Below, in pieces: positions 16,260-23,415 of a stretch of DNA of 64,000 bases. The stretch covers positions 49,565-113,564 of the forward strand of contig JAKPAM010000076.1 in the NCBI GenBank assembly GCA_029779435.1, given 5' to 3'. Origin of the DNA: Pseudomonadota bacterium. GTDB lineage: Bacteria; Pseudomonadota; Gammaproteobacteria; Burkholderiales; Burkholderiaceae_E. Position 1 is the first letter of the stretch. The number at the start of each line of letters is the position of its first letter. A program made the translations under genes and the position numbers. A model generated the notes under the pieces. It was given only the letters and a program-made list of their open reading frames with translations, did not search any database and had not been told where the DNA came from.

Positions 16260-17162
16260 ATGTACGAGACGCTGCTGTATGACGTCAAGGATGGCATCCT
16301 GACGCTGACGCTGAACCGCCCCGACAAGCTGAACGCCTTCACCGGCACGATGGCGATGGAGATGATCGACGCGTTCGACAAGGCCGATGCCGACGACGCC
16401 GTGCGCGCGATCGTCGTCACCGGTGCGGGCCGCGCGTTCTGCGCCGGCGCCGACTTGTCCGCCGGCGCCAAGACGTTCGACTATGCGGCGCGCGCCGACC
16501 GGCCCGACAAGCAGGGGACCGCCGTGGGCGCCGACGGCAAGATCGACTGGAGCCATCCGTCGGTGCGCGACGGAGGCGGCCGCGTCACGCTGCGCATCTT
16601 CGAATCCAAAAAGCCCGTGATCGCCGCCGTCAACGGCCCGGCCGTGGGCATCGGCGCGACGATGCTGCTGGCGATGGACGTGCGGCTGGCATCGGACCAG
16701 GCGCGCATCGGCTTCGTGTTCGCCCGCCGCGGCATTACCCCCGAGGCGTGCTCGAGCTGGTTCCTGCCGCGCGTCGTCGGCATCAGCCGCGCGCTCGAAT
16801 GGACGATGACCGGCCGCGTGATGCCGGCGCAGGAAGCGCTCGAAGGCGGCCTGGTCAAGAAGCTGTACGCGCCCGATGCGCTGCTGCCCGCCGCTTATGA
16901 ACTGGCCCGCGAGATCGCCGACAACGCCGCACCGGTCTCGGTCGCGCTGACGCGCCAGATGATGTGGCGCATGCTCGGCGCCGATCACCCGATGGAAGCG
17001 CACAAGATCGACAGCCGCTCGATCTACGCGCGCGGCCGCAGCAGCGACGTCAAGGAAGGCATCAACTCGTTCCTCGAGAAGCGCCCGCCGCGGTTCGCCG
17101 ACAAGGTATCGAGCGACATGCCCGAGTTCTTCCCGTGGTGGGAGCCGCGCGAGTACCGCTGA
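16260..17162 (+). CDS. enoyl-CoA hydratase/isomerase (crotonase) family protein
   Basis: A 300-residue crotonase-fold protein. The first oxyanion-hole strand is ITGAGRAFCAGADL-like (VVTGAGRAFCAGADLSAG, residues 55-72), the second is AVNGPAVGIGATML (residues 122-135), and a glutamate suitable for catalysis lies in RRGITPEACSSWFLPR near residue 160. It likely hydrates or isomerises an acyl-CoA in the cytoplasm. An insertion of about 25 residues after the first motif, with DYAARADRPDKQ, is usual in one Burkholderiales branch. A GAGGAGA site precedes the ATG. The following LLM oxidoreductase starts 44 bp downstream on the same strand. The substrate is unknown. Confidence 0.9.
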   Translation: MYETLLYDVKDGILTLTLNRPDKLNAFTGTMAMEMIDAFDKADADDAVRAIVVTGAGRAFCAGADLSAGAKTFDYAARADRPDKQGTAVGADGKIDWSHPSVRDGGGRVTLRIFESKKPVIAAVNGPAVGIGATMLLAMDVRLASDQARIGFVFARRGITPEACSSWFLPRVVGISRALEWTMTGRVMPAQEALEGGLVKKLYAPDALLPAAYELAREIADNAAPVSVALTRQMMWRMLGADHPMEAHKIDSRSIYARGRSSDVKEGINSFLEKRPPRFADKVSSDMPEFFPWWEPREYR

Positions 17163-17205
17163 CGCCACGGCGCCGCCCGCACCAGAACGACGGAGACACC
17201 CCCTG

Positions 17206-18441
17206 ATGAGACGACTGCGATTCGGCGCGTTCCTCGCGCCGCACCACCCGATCGGCGAGCACCCGATGCTGCAGTTCCGGCGCGACCTGGCTCTGGCCGC
17301 GCATCTGGACCAGCTCGGCTTCGATGAATTCTGGTGCGGCGAGCACCACTCGACCGGCTGGGAGACGATCGCATCGCCCGAGATGTTCCTGGCCGCCGCC
17401 GGCGAACGCACGCACCGGATTCGGCTCGGCACCGGCGTCGTCTCGCTGCCGTATCACCATCCGTTCAACGTCGCGCAGCGCATCGTGCAGCTCGACCACA
17501 TGACCGGCGGCCGCGCGATCTTCGGCTCCGGCCCGGGCGCGCTGCCGTCCGACGCGCACACGCTGGGCATCGATCCGGCCGTGCAGCGCGATCGCCAGGA
17601 CGAGGCGCTCGGCGTGATCCGCCGCCTGCTGGCCGGCGAACCCCGCTTCAGCCACGAGAGCGACTGGTTCACGCTCAGGGATGCCAAACTGCAGCTGCTG
17701 CCGCTGCAGGAATCCCTGCCGATGGTCACCGCGTCCACGATCAGCCCGTCGGGCATGACGCTGGCCGGCAAGCACGGCACCGGCGTCATCTCGATCGCAT
17801 CGACGTCCACCGAGGGCCTGGCCGCGCTGGCCACCCAGTGGCGCTTCGCCGAGGAGGCCGCGGCCCGCCATGGCAACACCGTGCACCGCGCGGACTGGCG
17901 CGTGCTGCTGTCGTGGCATATCGCGCCCACGCGCGAGCAGGCGCGCCGCGAGGCGCGCGACGGGCTGTTCCGCTGGCATAACGAGTACATCGTCGGCACG
18001 CTGATGCGGCCCGGCACGCATGCGTTCAAGACGCCCGACGAAGCCGTCGACGAGATCGCGTTCGCGCCGAACTCGGCATCGGTCATCGGCACGCCCGACG
18101 ACCTGATCGAGGCGGTGCAGCGGCTGCTCGGACTGACCGGCGGCTTCGGCACGTTGATCGGTTTCGTGCACGACTGGGCCGACCCCGAGGCCACGCGCCG
18201 GAGCTGGGACCTCGTCGCCCGGCACGTGGTGCCCGAGCTGAACGGCCTGCTGGCGTCGTACCGCGAATCGCGCGAGTACGTCGTCACGCACCGCGACAGT
18301 TTCGACGCCGCCGGCAAGGCCGTGATGAGCAAGATCCTCGCGCACGAAGGCGCGGCCCAGGCGCTGAAGGTCACGCGCAACTCGCGCCTCGCGATGCCCG
18401 GCCACAACGCACCCGACCTGACGAGGGGCGACGCGCAATGA
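17206..18441 (+). CDS. LLM-class flavin-dependent oxidoreductase
   Basis: A 411-residue luciferase-like monooxygenase. The N-terminus MRRLRFGAFLAPHHPIGEHP, the CGEHHSTGWETIASPEM block and RLGTGVVSLPYHHPFNVAQR are typical of the limonene-monooxygenase-like branch using reduced FMN. An ATP-independent reaction on a small organic substrate is expected, but which one is unknown. A CGGAG site lies upstream. It overlaps tag by four bases (ATGA), so the two are translationally coupled, though no metabolic link between them is evident. The crotonase gene upstream may be in the same transcript. Confidence 0.88.
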   Translation: MRRLRFGAFLAPHHPIGEHPMLQFRRDLALAAHLDQLGFDEFWCGEHHSTGWETIASPEMFLAAAGERTHRIRLGTGVVSLPYHHPFNVAQRIVQLDHMTGGRAIFGSGPGALPSDAHTLGIDPAVQRDRQDEALGVIRRLLAGEPRFSHESDWFTLRDAKLQLLPLQESLPMVTASTISPSGMTLAGKHGTGVISIASTSTEGLAALATQWRFAEEAAARHGNTVHRADWRVLLSWHIAPTREQARREARDGLFRWHNEYIVGTLMRPGTHAFKTPDEAVDEIAFAPNSASVIGTPDDLIEAVQRLLGLTGGFGTLIGFVHDWADPEATRRSWDLVARHVVPELNGLLASYRESREYVVTHRDSFDAAGKAVMSKILAHEGAAQALKVTRNSRLAMPGHNAPDLTRGDAQ

Positions 18442-19055
18442 GCGGCCTGCTGGCCCTCGGTCCCGACGGCCAGCATCGCTGCCGCTGGTGCATGGCCACG
18501 CCCCGTTACCTCGCTTACCACGACGAGGAATGGGGTTACCCCGTCGCCGACGACCGGCGGCTGTTCGAGAAGCTGTGCCTCGAAGGCTTCCAGTCGGGCT
18601 TGAGCTGGCGCACGATCCTGGATAAGCGCGAACGCTTCCGCGAGGTGTTCCACGGCTTCGACATCGATCGCGTCGCGCGGTTCGGCGAAGCCGACGTGCA
18701 GCGGCTGCTGCAGGATGCCGGCATCATCCGGCATCGCGGCAAGATCGAAGCCGCGATCCACAACGCTCGCTGCGCGCAGGCGTTGATCGCGCAAGAGGGC
18801 TCGCTGGCCGCTTATGTCTGGCGCTTCGCGGACGATCCGGCGCCGACGGCGGCACCCGTGCCGGTATCGACGTCGCCCGCGTCGATCGCGATGTCCAAGG
18901 ACCTGAAGAAGCGCGGCTGGAAGTTCGTCGGACCGACCACCATCTACGCGTTCATGCAGTCGATGGGGCTCGTCAACGATCACGCCGACGGCTGCGTGGT
19001 CCGCCTGCGCGCCGCCCAGGCGCGCCAGGGTTTTGCGGCGCCGCGAAGCGTGTGA
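18438..19055 (+). CDS. tag: DNA-3-methyladenine glycosylase I
   Basis: A 205-residue base-excision repair enzyme that removes 3-methyladenine from alkylated DNA. The zinc-binding CRWCM near the start, YHDEEWGYPVADDRRLFEKL and EGFQSGLSWRTIL are characteristic, as is the C-terminal GPTTIYAFMQSMGLVNDH followed by ADGC, which supplies the remaining zinc ligands. Length is slightly above the usual 185-200 because of a Pro/Ala/Thr-rich insert at about residues 133-150 and a short tail. The start overlaps the stop of the upstream oxidoreductase gene. A stem-loop lies about 90 bp downstream. Confidence 0.94.
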   Translation: MSGLLALGPDGQHRCRWCMATPRYLAYHDEEWGYPVADDRRLFEKLCLEGFQSGLSWRTILDKRERFREVFHGFDIDRVARFGEADVQRLLQDAGIIRHRGKIEAAIHNARCAQALIAQEGSLAAYVWRFADDPAPTAAPVPVSTSPASIAMSKDLKKRGWKFVGPTTIYAFMQSMGLVNDHADGCVVRLRAAQARQGFAAPRSV

Positions 19056-19141
19056 TCCTCGGCGCGAACGCGCCGTAGGCACCACTCAATCGGGTAATCC
19101 CTGACGCCCACCTGTCCGAAACCGGCGCGCATCATCTTGGA

Positions 19142-19172
19142 ACGGGCGATCGGGAGTGCGATGATCGCCCGT
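19142..19172 (+). terminator. stem-loop downstream of tag
   Basis: ACGGGCGATC (19142-19151) pairs perfectly with GATCGCCCGT (19163-19172) over ten bases around an 11-base loop. It is followed by GGTCCTTACCTTATT, only a weak T-run, so it may end the tag transcript inefficiently. It lies just before the operator-like palindrome of the Bug gene. Confidence 0.45.
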
Positions 19173-19185
19173 GGTCCTTACCTTA

Positions 19186-19201
19186 TTGCAATCGATTGCA
19201 A
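19186..19201. promoter_or_regulatory. perfect 16-bp palindrome, LacI-type operator candidate
   Basis: TTGCAATCGATTGCAA is a perfect palindrome with a central CG, the pattern of LacI/GalR-family operators. It lies 27 bp before the start of the Bug receptor gene and could overlap its promoter or transcription start. No LacI-family gene is in the window. Confidence 0.5.
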
Positions 19202-19228
19202 ACCCACCCGCATTGGAGGAGACTGGCC

Positions 19229-20221
19229 ATGACCCATTCCCCGCATCGTCGTCGGCTGATGACGGCAGCCGGCGCGGCAGCACTCGGCAGCCTGGCACTG
19301 CCGGCTTCCGCCCAGGCGTGGCCGACCGGCAAGCCGATCCGCATCCTGGTCGGCTTCCAGCCCGGCGGCACCACCGACCCCTACGCGCGCACGTACGGCG
19401 ACTACGTCGGACAGAAGCTCGGCGCGACGATCGTCGTCGAGAACCGACCCGGCGCCGGCGGCTGGATCGCGCTCGAGATGCTGGCGCGCTCGCCGGCCGA
19501 CGGCTATACGTTCGGCATCACGACGACCGGATCGGTCTGGGGCAGCCGGGTGCTGTACAACAAGGTGCCGTTCGACCCCGACAAGGATTTCGTCCCGGTC
19601 TCGACGATGCCGGTCGGTCCGCTGGTGTTCGCCGTGCCGGCCACCCTGCCGGTCAACTCGGTCGACGAGTGGATCGCTTATGCGAGGAAGTACTCGGTGT
19701 CGATGGCCAGCTATGCGCCGGCTTCCGTGCCTCACCTGACGGTCGCCGAATTCAATCGCTCGAAAGGCACCAACATCGCGGTCACGCAGTACAAGGGCGA
19801 AGGACCGATGTGGCCCGACGTCGCCAACGGCATCGTCCACGCGGGCGTCGGCAGCTACGCCGCGGTGTCGCCGCATCTGCAGCGCGGCCTGCTCAAGGTG
19901 CTGGCCACGTACGGCACCGAGCGCAACCCCAAGCTGCCGCCCACTGTCAAATCGATGTCCGAGCTGGGTTATAACGCGCCCCTGTTCAAGCTGGATGGCG
20001 GCCTGGTGATGCTCGCGCCGGCCGGCACGCCCGAGCCGATCGTGCAGCGCGTGTCCGAACTGATGATCGAGGCGGCCGACTCGCCGCGCGGCAAGATCCT
20101 GCGCGACAACTTCGCGATCGAGGCCAAGCCCACGTCGACCGCCCGTGCCCGCGAACGCTGGAAGACCGAGAGCCCGATCTGGATCGACCTGACGGCACAG
20201 TTGGGCATCAAGCTCGATTGA
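19229..20221 (+). CDS. Bug-family tripartite tricarboxylate transporter substrate-binding protein
   Basis: A 330-residue periplasmic receptor. A signal sequence with twin Arg (RRRLMTAAGAAALGSLALPA, ending at ASAQA) is followed by the mature start WPTGKPIRILVGFQPGG, the family's hallmark first strand and Gly-rich ligand loop. IVVENRPGAGGWIALE and DGYTFGI follow as expected. Bug proteins bind carboxylates or amino acids and pass them to TctAB-type permeases, which are not present nearby, so it is an orphan receptor as is common in Burkholderiales. The ATG at 19229 has GGAGGAG upstream; an earlier ATG exists at 19196. A LacI-type palindrome lies just upstream. Confidence 0.92.
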   Translation: MTHSPHRRRLMTAAGAAALGSLALPASAQAWPTGKPIRILVGFQPGGTTDPYARTYGDYVGQKLGATIVVENRPGAGGWIALEMLARSPADGYTFGITTTGSVWGSRVLYNKVPFDPDKDFVPVSTMPVGPLVFAVPATLPVNSVDEWIAYARKYSVSMASYAPASVPHLTVAEFNRSKGTNIAVTQYKGEGPMWPDVANGIVHAGVGSYAAVSPHLQRGLLKVLATYGTERNPKLPPTVKSMSELGYNAPLFKLDGGLVMLAPAGTPEPIVQRVSELMIEAADSPRGKILRDNFAIEAKPTSTARARERWKTESPIWIDLTAQLGIKLD

Positions 20222-20233
20222 TGCGGCTTCCCG

Positions 20234-20269
20234 TTGCGAGCCGGATCGATCACTGGATATAATTCCAGT
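20234..20269 (+). promoter_or_regulatory. promoter overlapped by a LexA-type (SOS) box
   Basis: ACTGGATATAATTCCAGT (20252-20269) is an inverted repeat of the form CTG-N10-CAG, matching the LexA box used by beta- and gammaproteobacteria. A consensus -10 box TATAAT (20258-20263) lies inside it, and TTGCGA (20234-20239) is an 18-base-spaced -35 box. A repressor bound here would block RNA polymerase. It is 27 bases before the small gene at 20296. Confidence 0.65.
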
Positions 20270-20295
20270 AACCGTTGTCTTTCAGAGGCCTGGCC

Positions 20296-20607
20296 ATGAA
20301 TGTTCAACCCATGAATGTTCAACTGGTTTGTCCCACCCCGGCGGCGCCCCTGGCGCTGCCCGCTCCGCGGACATCCGGCTCGCCCCGCCGCCGCTCCAGC
20401 GCGCGGCCCCTGCCCACGCTCGATCGTCAGACGCTGTACCGCGAAGTCTGGTCGGTGCCGCGCATCCACCTGCGCGCCCGCTACGGGCTCACCGACCACG
20501 AATTCCGCAAGCTGTGCCGCACGCTGCGCATCCCGCTGCCGCGCGCCGGCCATTGGTCGCGCGTCGCCGCCGGCCACCCGATCGTGCCGCCGCCGCTGCC
20601 GGGCTGA
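20296..20607 (+). CDS. small wHTH-like protein under a LexA-type box, function unknown
   Basis: A 103-residue protein. After a Pro/Ala/Arg-rich first half, residues 48-95 carry LYREVWSVPRIHLRARYGLT, then DHEFRKLCRTLRIPLPRAGHW, a pattern I know as a small domain in uncharacterised bacterial proteins with the form LY-x-E-VW...YG(V/L)(S/T)D...L-x-K-x-C-R...IP-x-P. It looks like a helix-turn-helix-like unit, usually at the start of larger proteins; here it stands alone. A 13-bp direct repeat (ATGAATGTTCAAC) covers the first two ATGs, so the start could be either. The promoter has a LexA box. The sirtuin gene starts 35 bp downstream and may be in the same transcript. Confidence 0.7.
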   Translation: MNVQPMNVQLVCPTPAAPLALPAPRTSGSPRRRSSARPLPTLDRQTLYREVWSVPRIHLRARYGLTDHEFRKLCRTLRIPLPRAGHWSRVAAGHPIVPPPLPG

Positions 20608-20642
20608 CGGCGCCCTCCACCGCACATCCGCCAGCCCCGCCC

Positions 20643-21455
20643 ATGCCACGCCCACCACGCTCGTCCGATGCTTCGCCTCCGACGGTCTCCCCGACCGACC
20701 AGGCCGAGTTGGCCCGTCAATGGGTCGACGCCGCGCACCGCGTCGTCGTCCTGACCGGCGCGGGGATCTCCACCGATTCCGGCATCCCCGATTTTCGCGG
20801 GCCGCAGGGGATCTGGACCCGCAATCCGGCCGCCGAGAAGATGTCCGACATCCGCTACTACCTGGCCGATCCCGAGGTCCGCAAGGCAGCGTGGCAGAGC
20901 CGGCTGCATCACCCGGCGTGGACCGCTCGGCCCAACCGCGGCCACCAGGCGATCGTCGCGCTCGAAAAGCGCGGGCGGCTGCATGGGCTGATCACGCAGA
21001 ACATCGACGAGCTGCACCAGATCGCCGGCAATTCGCCGGACAAGGTCGTCGAAGTGCATGGCACGGTGCGCCGGGTCATGTGCTGGCAATGCGGCACACG
21101 CTCGCCGATGGAAGACGCGTTGGCGCGCGTGCGGGCCGGCGAAACCGATCCGGCCTGCACCCGATGCGGCGGCATCCTCAAGAGCGACACGATCTCGTTC
21201 GGCCAGAACCTCGTGCCCGAGGTCATCGACAAGGCGTTCGAACTGAGCCGCGAGGCCGACCTGATGTTGGCGATCGGCTCGACGCTATCGGTCTATCCGG
21301 CAGCCGGGGTCGTGCCGCAGGCCAAGGAGAATGGCGCCCGCATCGTCATCCTGAACGCCGAGCCGACCGCGATGGACGAGCTGGCCGACGTCGTCATCCA
21401 CGGCGCGATCGGCGAGTTCCTCCCGCGCATCTGCGGGCTCGACGATACGGACTGA
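20643..21455 (+). CDS. NAD-dependent protein deacylase, Sir2 (sirtuin) family
   Basis: A 270-residue sirtuin, which removes acyl groups from lysines of proteins using NAD+ in the cytoplasm. VVLTGAGISTDSGIPDFRG (NAD loop) is near residues 37-55, TQNIDELHQ near 120, and the catalytic histidine is in VVEVHGTVRR near 138. Four zinc cysteines appear as CWQC and CTRC. GSTLSVYPAAG and the closing LNAEPT are the remaining NAD-binding parts. The start MPRPPRSSDA is the nearest ATG to the domain; there is no strong ribosome site. It follows a small LexA-boxed gene by 35 bp. Confidence 0.92.
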   Translation: MPRPPRSSDASPPTVSPTDQAELARQWVDAAHRVVVLTGAGISTDSGIPDFRGPQGIWTRNPAAEKMSDIRYYLADPEVRKAAWQSRLHHPAWTARPNRGHQAIVALEKRGRLHGLITQNIDELHQIAGNSPDKVVEVHGTVRRVMCWQCGTRSPMEDALARVRAGETDPACTRCGGILKSDTISFGQNLVPEVIDKAFELSREADLMLAIGSTLSVYPAAGVVPQAKENGARIVILNAEPTAMDELADVVIHGAIGEFLPRICGLDDTD

Positions 21456-21497
21456 CATAGGGCGCCAGCCCCCGCGCGGCTCACGATGCCCACGCTC

Positions 21498-21941
21498 CTA
21501 ACCGGATGCGCCGCTTATGGCGCGCATCGCCTCGACATCGGCGATGAAGCGCGACGGATCGCGGGGCGAGATCAACACCGTGCGCCCACGGCCGTGATCG
21601 ATCCGCAACCGATCGAGCGACAACGCGGGACTCGATACCGGGTTGCGGCTCGGCGTGATCGCGTCGATCTCGTCCAGCGCGACCCGTGATCGGAACGGCC
21701 CGCAACGGATCACCAGCCAACCGTCGGCCAGCGTATAGCGGGTATCGAGCAGCAGCCACAATGGCAAGGCCGCGCCGGTCATCACGATCATCACCGCGAT
21801 CGCCGCCGAGCCCACCCCCGTCCCCCGACCACTGCCGGCCAGCACCACGATGCCCACCCATGTCGACAATGCGGCCGAGGCGAGCAGCGTGACCAGCAGC
21901 CAGGTGTCGATGCGCGAGTGATGGACGATCGCGGTGCCCAT
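21498..21941 (-). CDS. membrane-anchored PH-like (bPH) domain protein
   Basis: A 147-residue protein with two adjacent membrane segments (residues 12-34 and about 42-62), followed by a small beta-rich domain containing RYTLADGWLVIRCGPFRSRVALDEI-like sequence, that is, a bacterial PH domain as in the YdbS/YdbT group. LDEIDAITPSRNP is the usual loop after the first strands. Function is unknown in general. The ATG lies two bases after the stop of the HemS-like gene (TGACGATG), so the two are probably translated together and are in one operon. Confidence 0.7.
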   Translation of the reverse strand: MGTAIVHHSRIDTWLLVTLLASAALSTWVGIVVLAGSGRGTGVGSAAIAVMIVMTGAALPLWLLLDTRYTLADGWLVIRCGPFRSRVALDEIDAITPSRNPVSSPALSLDRLRIDHGRGRTVLISPRDPSRFIADVEAMRAISGASG

Positions 21942-21943
21942 CG

Positions 21944-23242
21944 TCAGCCCTGCGGCAGGCTCTCGACGAGCCGCGCCCACGCGGCCGGCTGCGGCTGGTC
22001 CCGTTCACGCTCGCAGACGAACGTGACGGCGAGGCTACCCGAGTCGTCATAGACCTCGACCGCCTGCACGCCGGCCCGCTCCACCAGCCAGGCCCGCGCG
22101 TACGCCTGGTCGCGCAGGTGCAGGTTGAAATCCGGGTCGAGCACGTTGAACCACTCGCCGCTGGCGGCGACCTTGTCGATCCGCCCGGTGAACATCTGTG
22201 TAATGCCGCGATTGGCGACGTTGATCACCAACGGAATCCGCTGCGCGGCCGCCCCTTCCAGCAGTGCGCGGACCGACGACCGAGGCGCCAGCCGCCGCGC
22301 GGTGCCGGGCGGCGCCAGGCGCAGCGCCTGCTCGCGCGTGACGCCGAACTCGAACACCAGGCGGCCGAACTGGTTCGGGTCGGTCATCTCGCTCCACGCG
22401 AGCTGCAACTCCTTGACGTCGATCGCCGCGTCGGGCTTCTCGGGCTTGGGCGCCGGCGTGGGCGCCACCTGCACGGCCGCCTGCTGCTGCGGATGCCGGA
22501 AGTCGGCGACCAGCCGATCGAATGCCGCCACGCCATCGTCGTTGCGAAGGAAGACCTTGAGCGTCGCGTCGCCCTGTTCGTCGAAGAACTGCAGGCTGTG
22601 CGAGATCTTGCCGTCACGACCGGGCTGCACGACCGCGAACGCGGTACGCCAGCGATCGAACCCGAAGCGCAGGTCGATCGGCCCACCCATATAGCCCTCG
22701 ATGAAATTGCGCCGCCGCCGCGCGCGTTCCCTGTCCTTCTCCGGATCGCCGGTCGACTGCTTCATCTCGTCGGACAGCGGATTACGCCGCGGCACGCCGG
22801 TCGCTTCGATCACCGCGTGCTCGTTGCGCGACACCGCCAGGATCGGGCCGAAGTCGAGCACCCGCCGCATCATCGAACGAGCCGCCTCGTCGCCGTCGCG
22901 CAGACGCGTGGCCGTGGCGCCGGCCGTCGTCGCCAGCAACTGCGCTTCGCTGACGCCGAGCTGGCGGGCCGCATCGCGCGTCATCAGGCGCGGCTGCTCG
23001 CGTCTGAGTTCGGCCCAGCGCTGGCCGAGCGCCGCCGTGTCGGCTGCAGGCACGAACGTCGCGGGAACGGCCGGGGTGGAGACCCGGGTAGGCGCGTCGG
23101 CGGATGTCGACGGCGCCGTCACGGCATTCGTCGCAACCGGTGCCTGGCATGCTGCCAGCGTCAAGGCCACGGCGACCGAAACGGCAATGGAAGCGGGCAG
23201 GGACGAAGTGGGCAGGAACGTCGGGCGAAGCGCTTTGGGCAT
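21944..23242 (-). CDS. HemS/HmuS-type hemin-degrading factor with a lipoprotein signal
   Basis: A 432-residue protein. From about residue 70 it is a two-repeat HemS/HmuS domain: RWAELRREQPRLMTRDAARQ at the first repeat start, NEHAVIEATG, FFDEQGDATLKVFLR, and in the second half WSEMTDPNQFGRLVFEFGVT and FNVLDPDFNLHLR. These proteins bind heme and pass on or degrade it in the cytoplasm. Oddly, the N-terminus MPKALRPTFLPTSSLPASIA leads into a hydrophobic stretch ending LTLAAC, a good lipobox (Cys32), followed by an Ala/Thr/Pro linker. A GTG start at residue 64 would give a normal cytoplasmic form but has no ribosome site. The promoter lies at 23302-23331; the gene is followed directly by the PH-domain gene. 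Confidence 0.82.
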   Translation of the reverse strand: MPKALRPTFLPTSSLPASIAVSVAVALTLAACQAPVATNAVTAPSTSADAPTRVSTPAVPATFVPAADTAALGQRWAELRREQPRLMTRDAARQLGVSEAQLLATTAGATATRLRDGDEAARSMMRRVLDFGPILAVSRNEHAVIEATGVPRRNPLSDEMKQSTGDPEKDRERARRRRNFIEGYMGGPIDLRFGFDRWRTAFAVVQPGRDGKISHSLQFFDEQGDATLKVFLRNDDGVAAFDRLVADFRHPQQQAAVQVAPTPAPKPEKPDAAIDVKELQLAWSEMTDPNQFGRLVFEFGVTREQALRLAPPGTARRLAPRSSVRALLEGAAAQRIPLVINVANRGITQMFTGRIDKVAASGEWFNVLDPDFNLHLRDQAYARAWLVERAGVQAVEVYDDSGSLAVTFVCERERDQPQPAAWARLVESLPQG

Positions 23243-23301
23243 GGCGGGAAAACACGGACGAGGAGCGGATTCGAGGCTTGCGCTTCGGCAGGTGGTCACC
23301 G

Positions 23302-23331
23302 ATTATAGAAATAAGAACTATTTCTTTTCAA
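23302..23331 (-). promoter_or_regulatory. strong promoter with an inverted repeat in its spacer, Fur-like operator candidate
   Basis: On the minus strand TTGAAA (23331-23326) and a perfect TATAAT (23307-23302) are 18 bases apart. The spacer holds AGAAATA-N5-TATTTCT (23307-23325), and a further AGAAAT follows at 23331-23336, so AGAAAT hexamers occur in forward-reverse-forward order. This matches the hexamer-array logic of Fur boxes in layout though only partly in sequence (about nine of 19 positions). It drives the HemS-like gene, 60 bases downstream. Confidence 0.55.
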
Positions 23332-23415
23332 GAAATCCGCGCGTCGTATAGTGTTCGGTTCGATCACGACGGCAGTGCTTCGCACGGCGACGGCCTGCCC
23401 GCGGAGAGTCTTCGT

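Noticed and set aside
19061..19078. GGCGCG-AA-CGCGCC stem after tag as a terminator
   Set aside because: Two-base loop, no T-run; a better stem-loop follows at 19142-19172.
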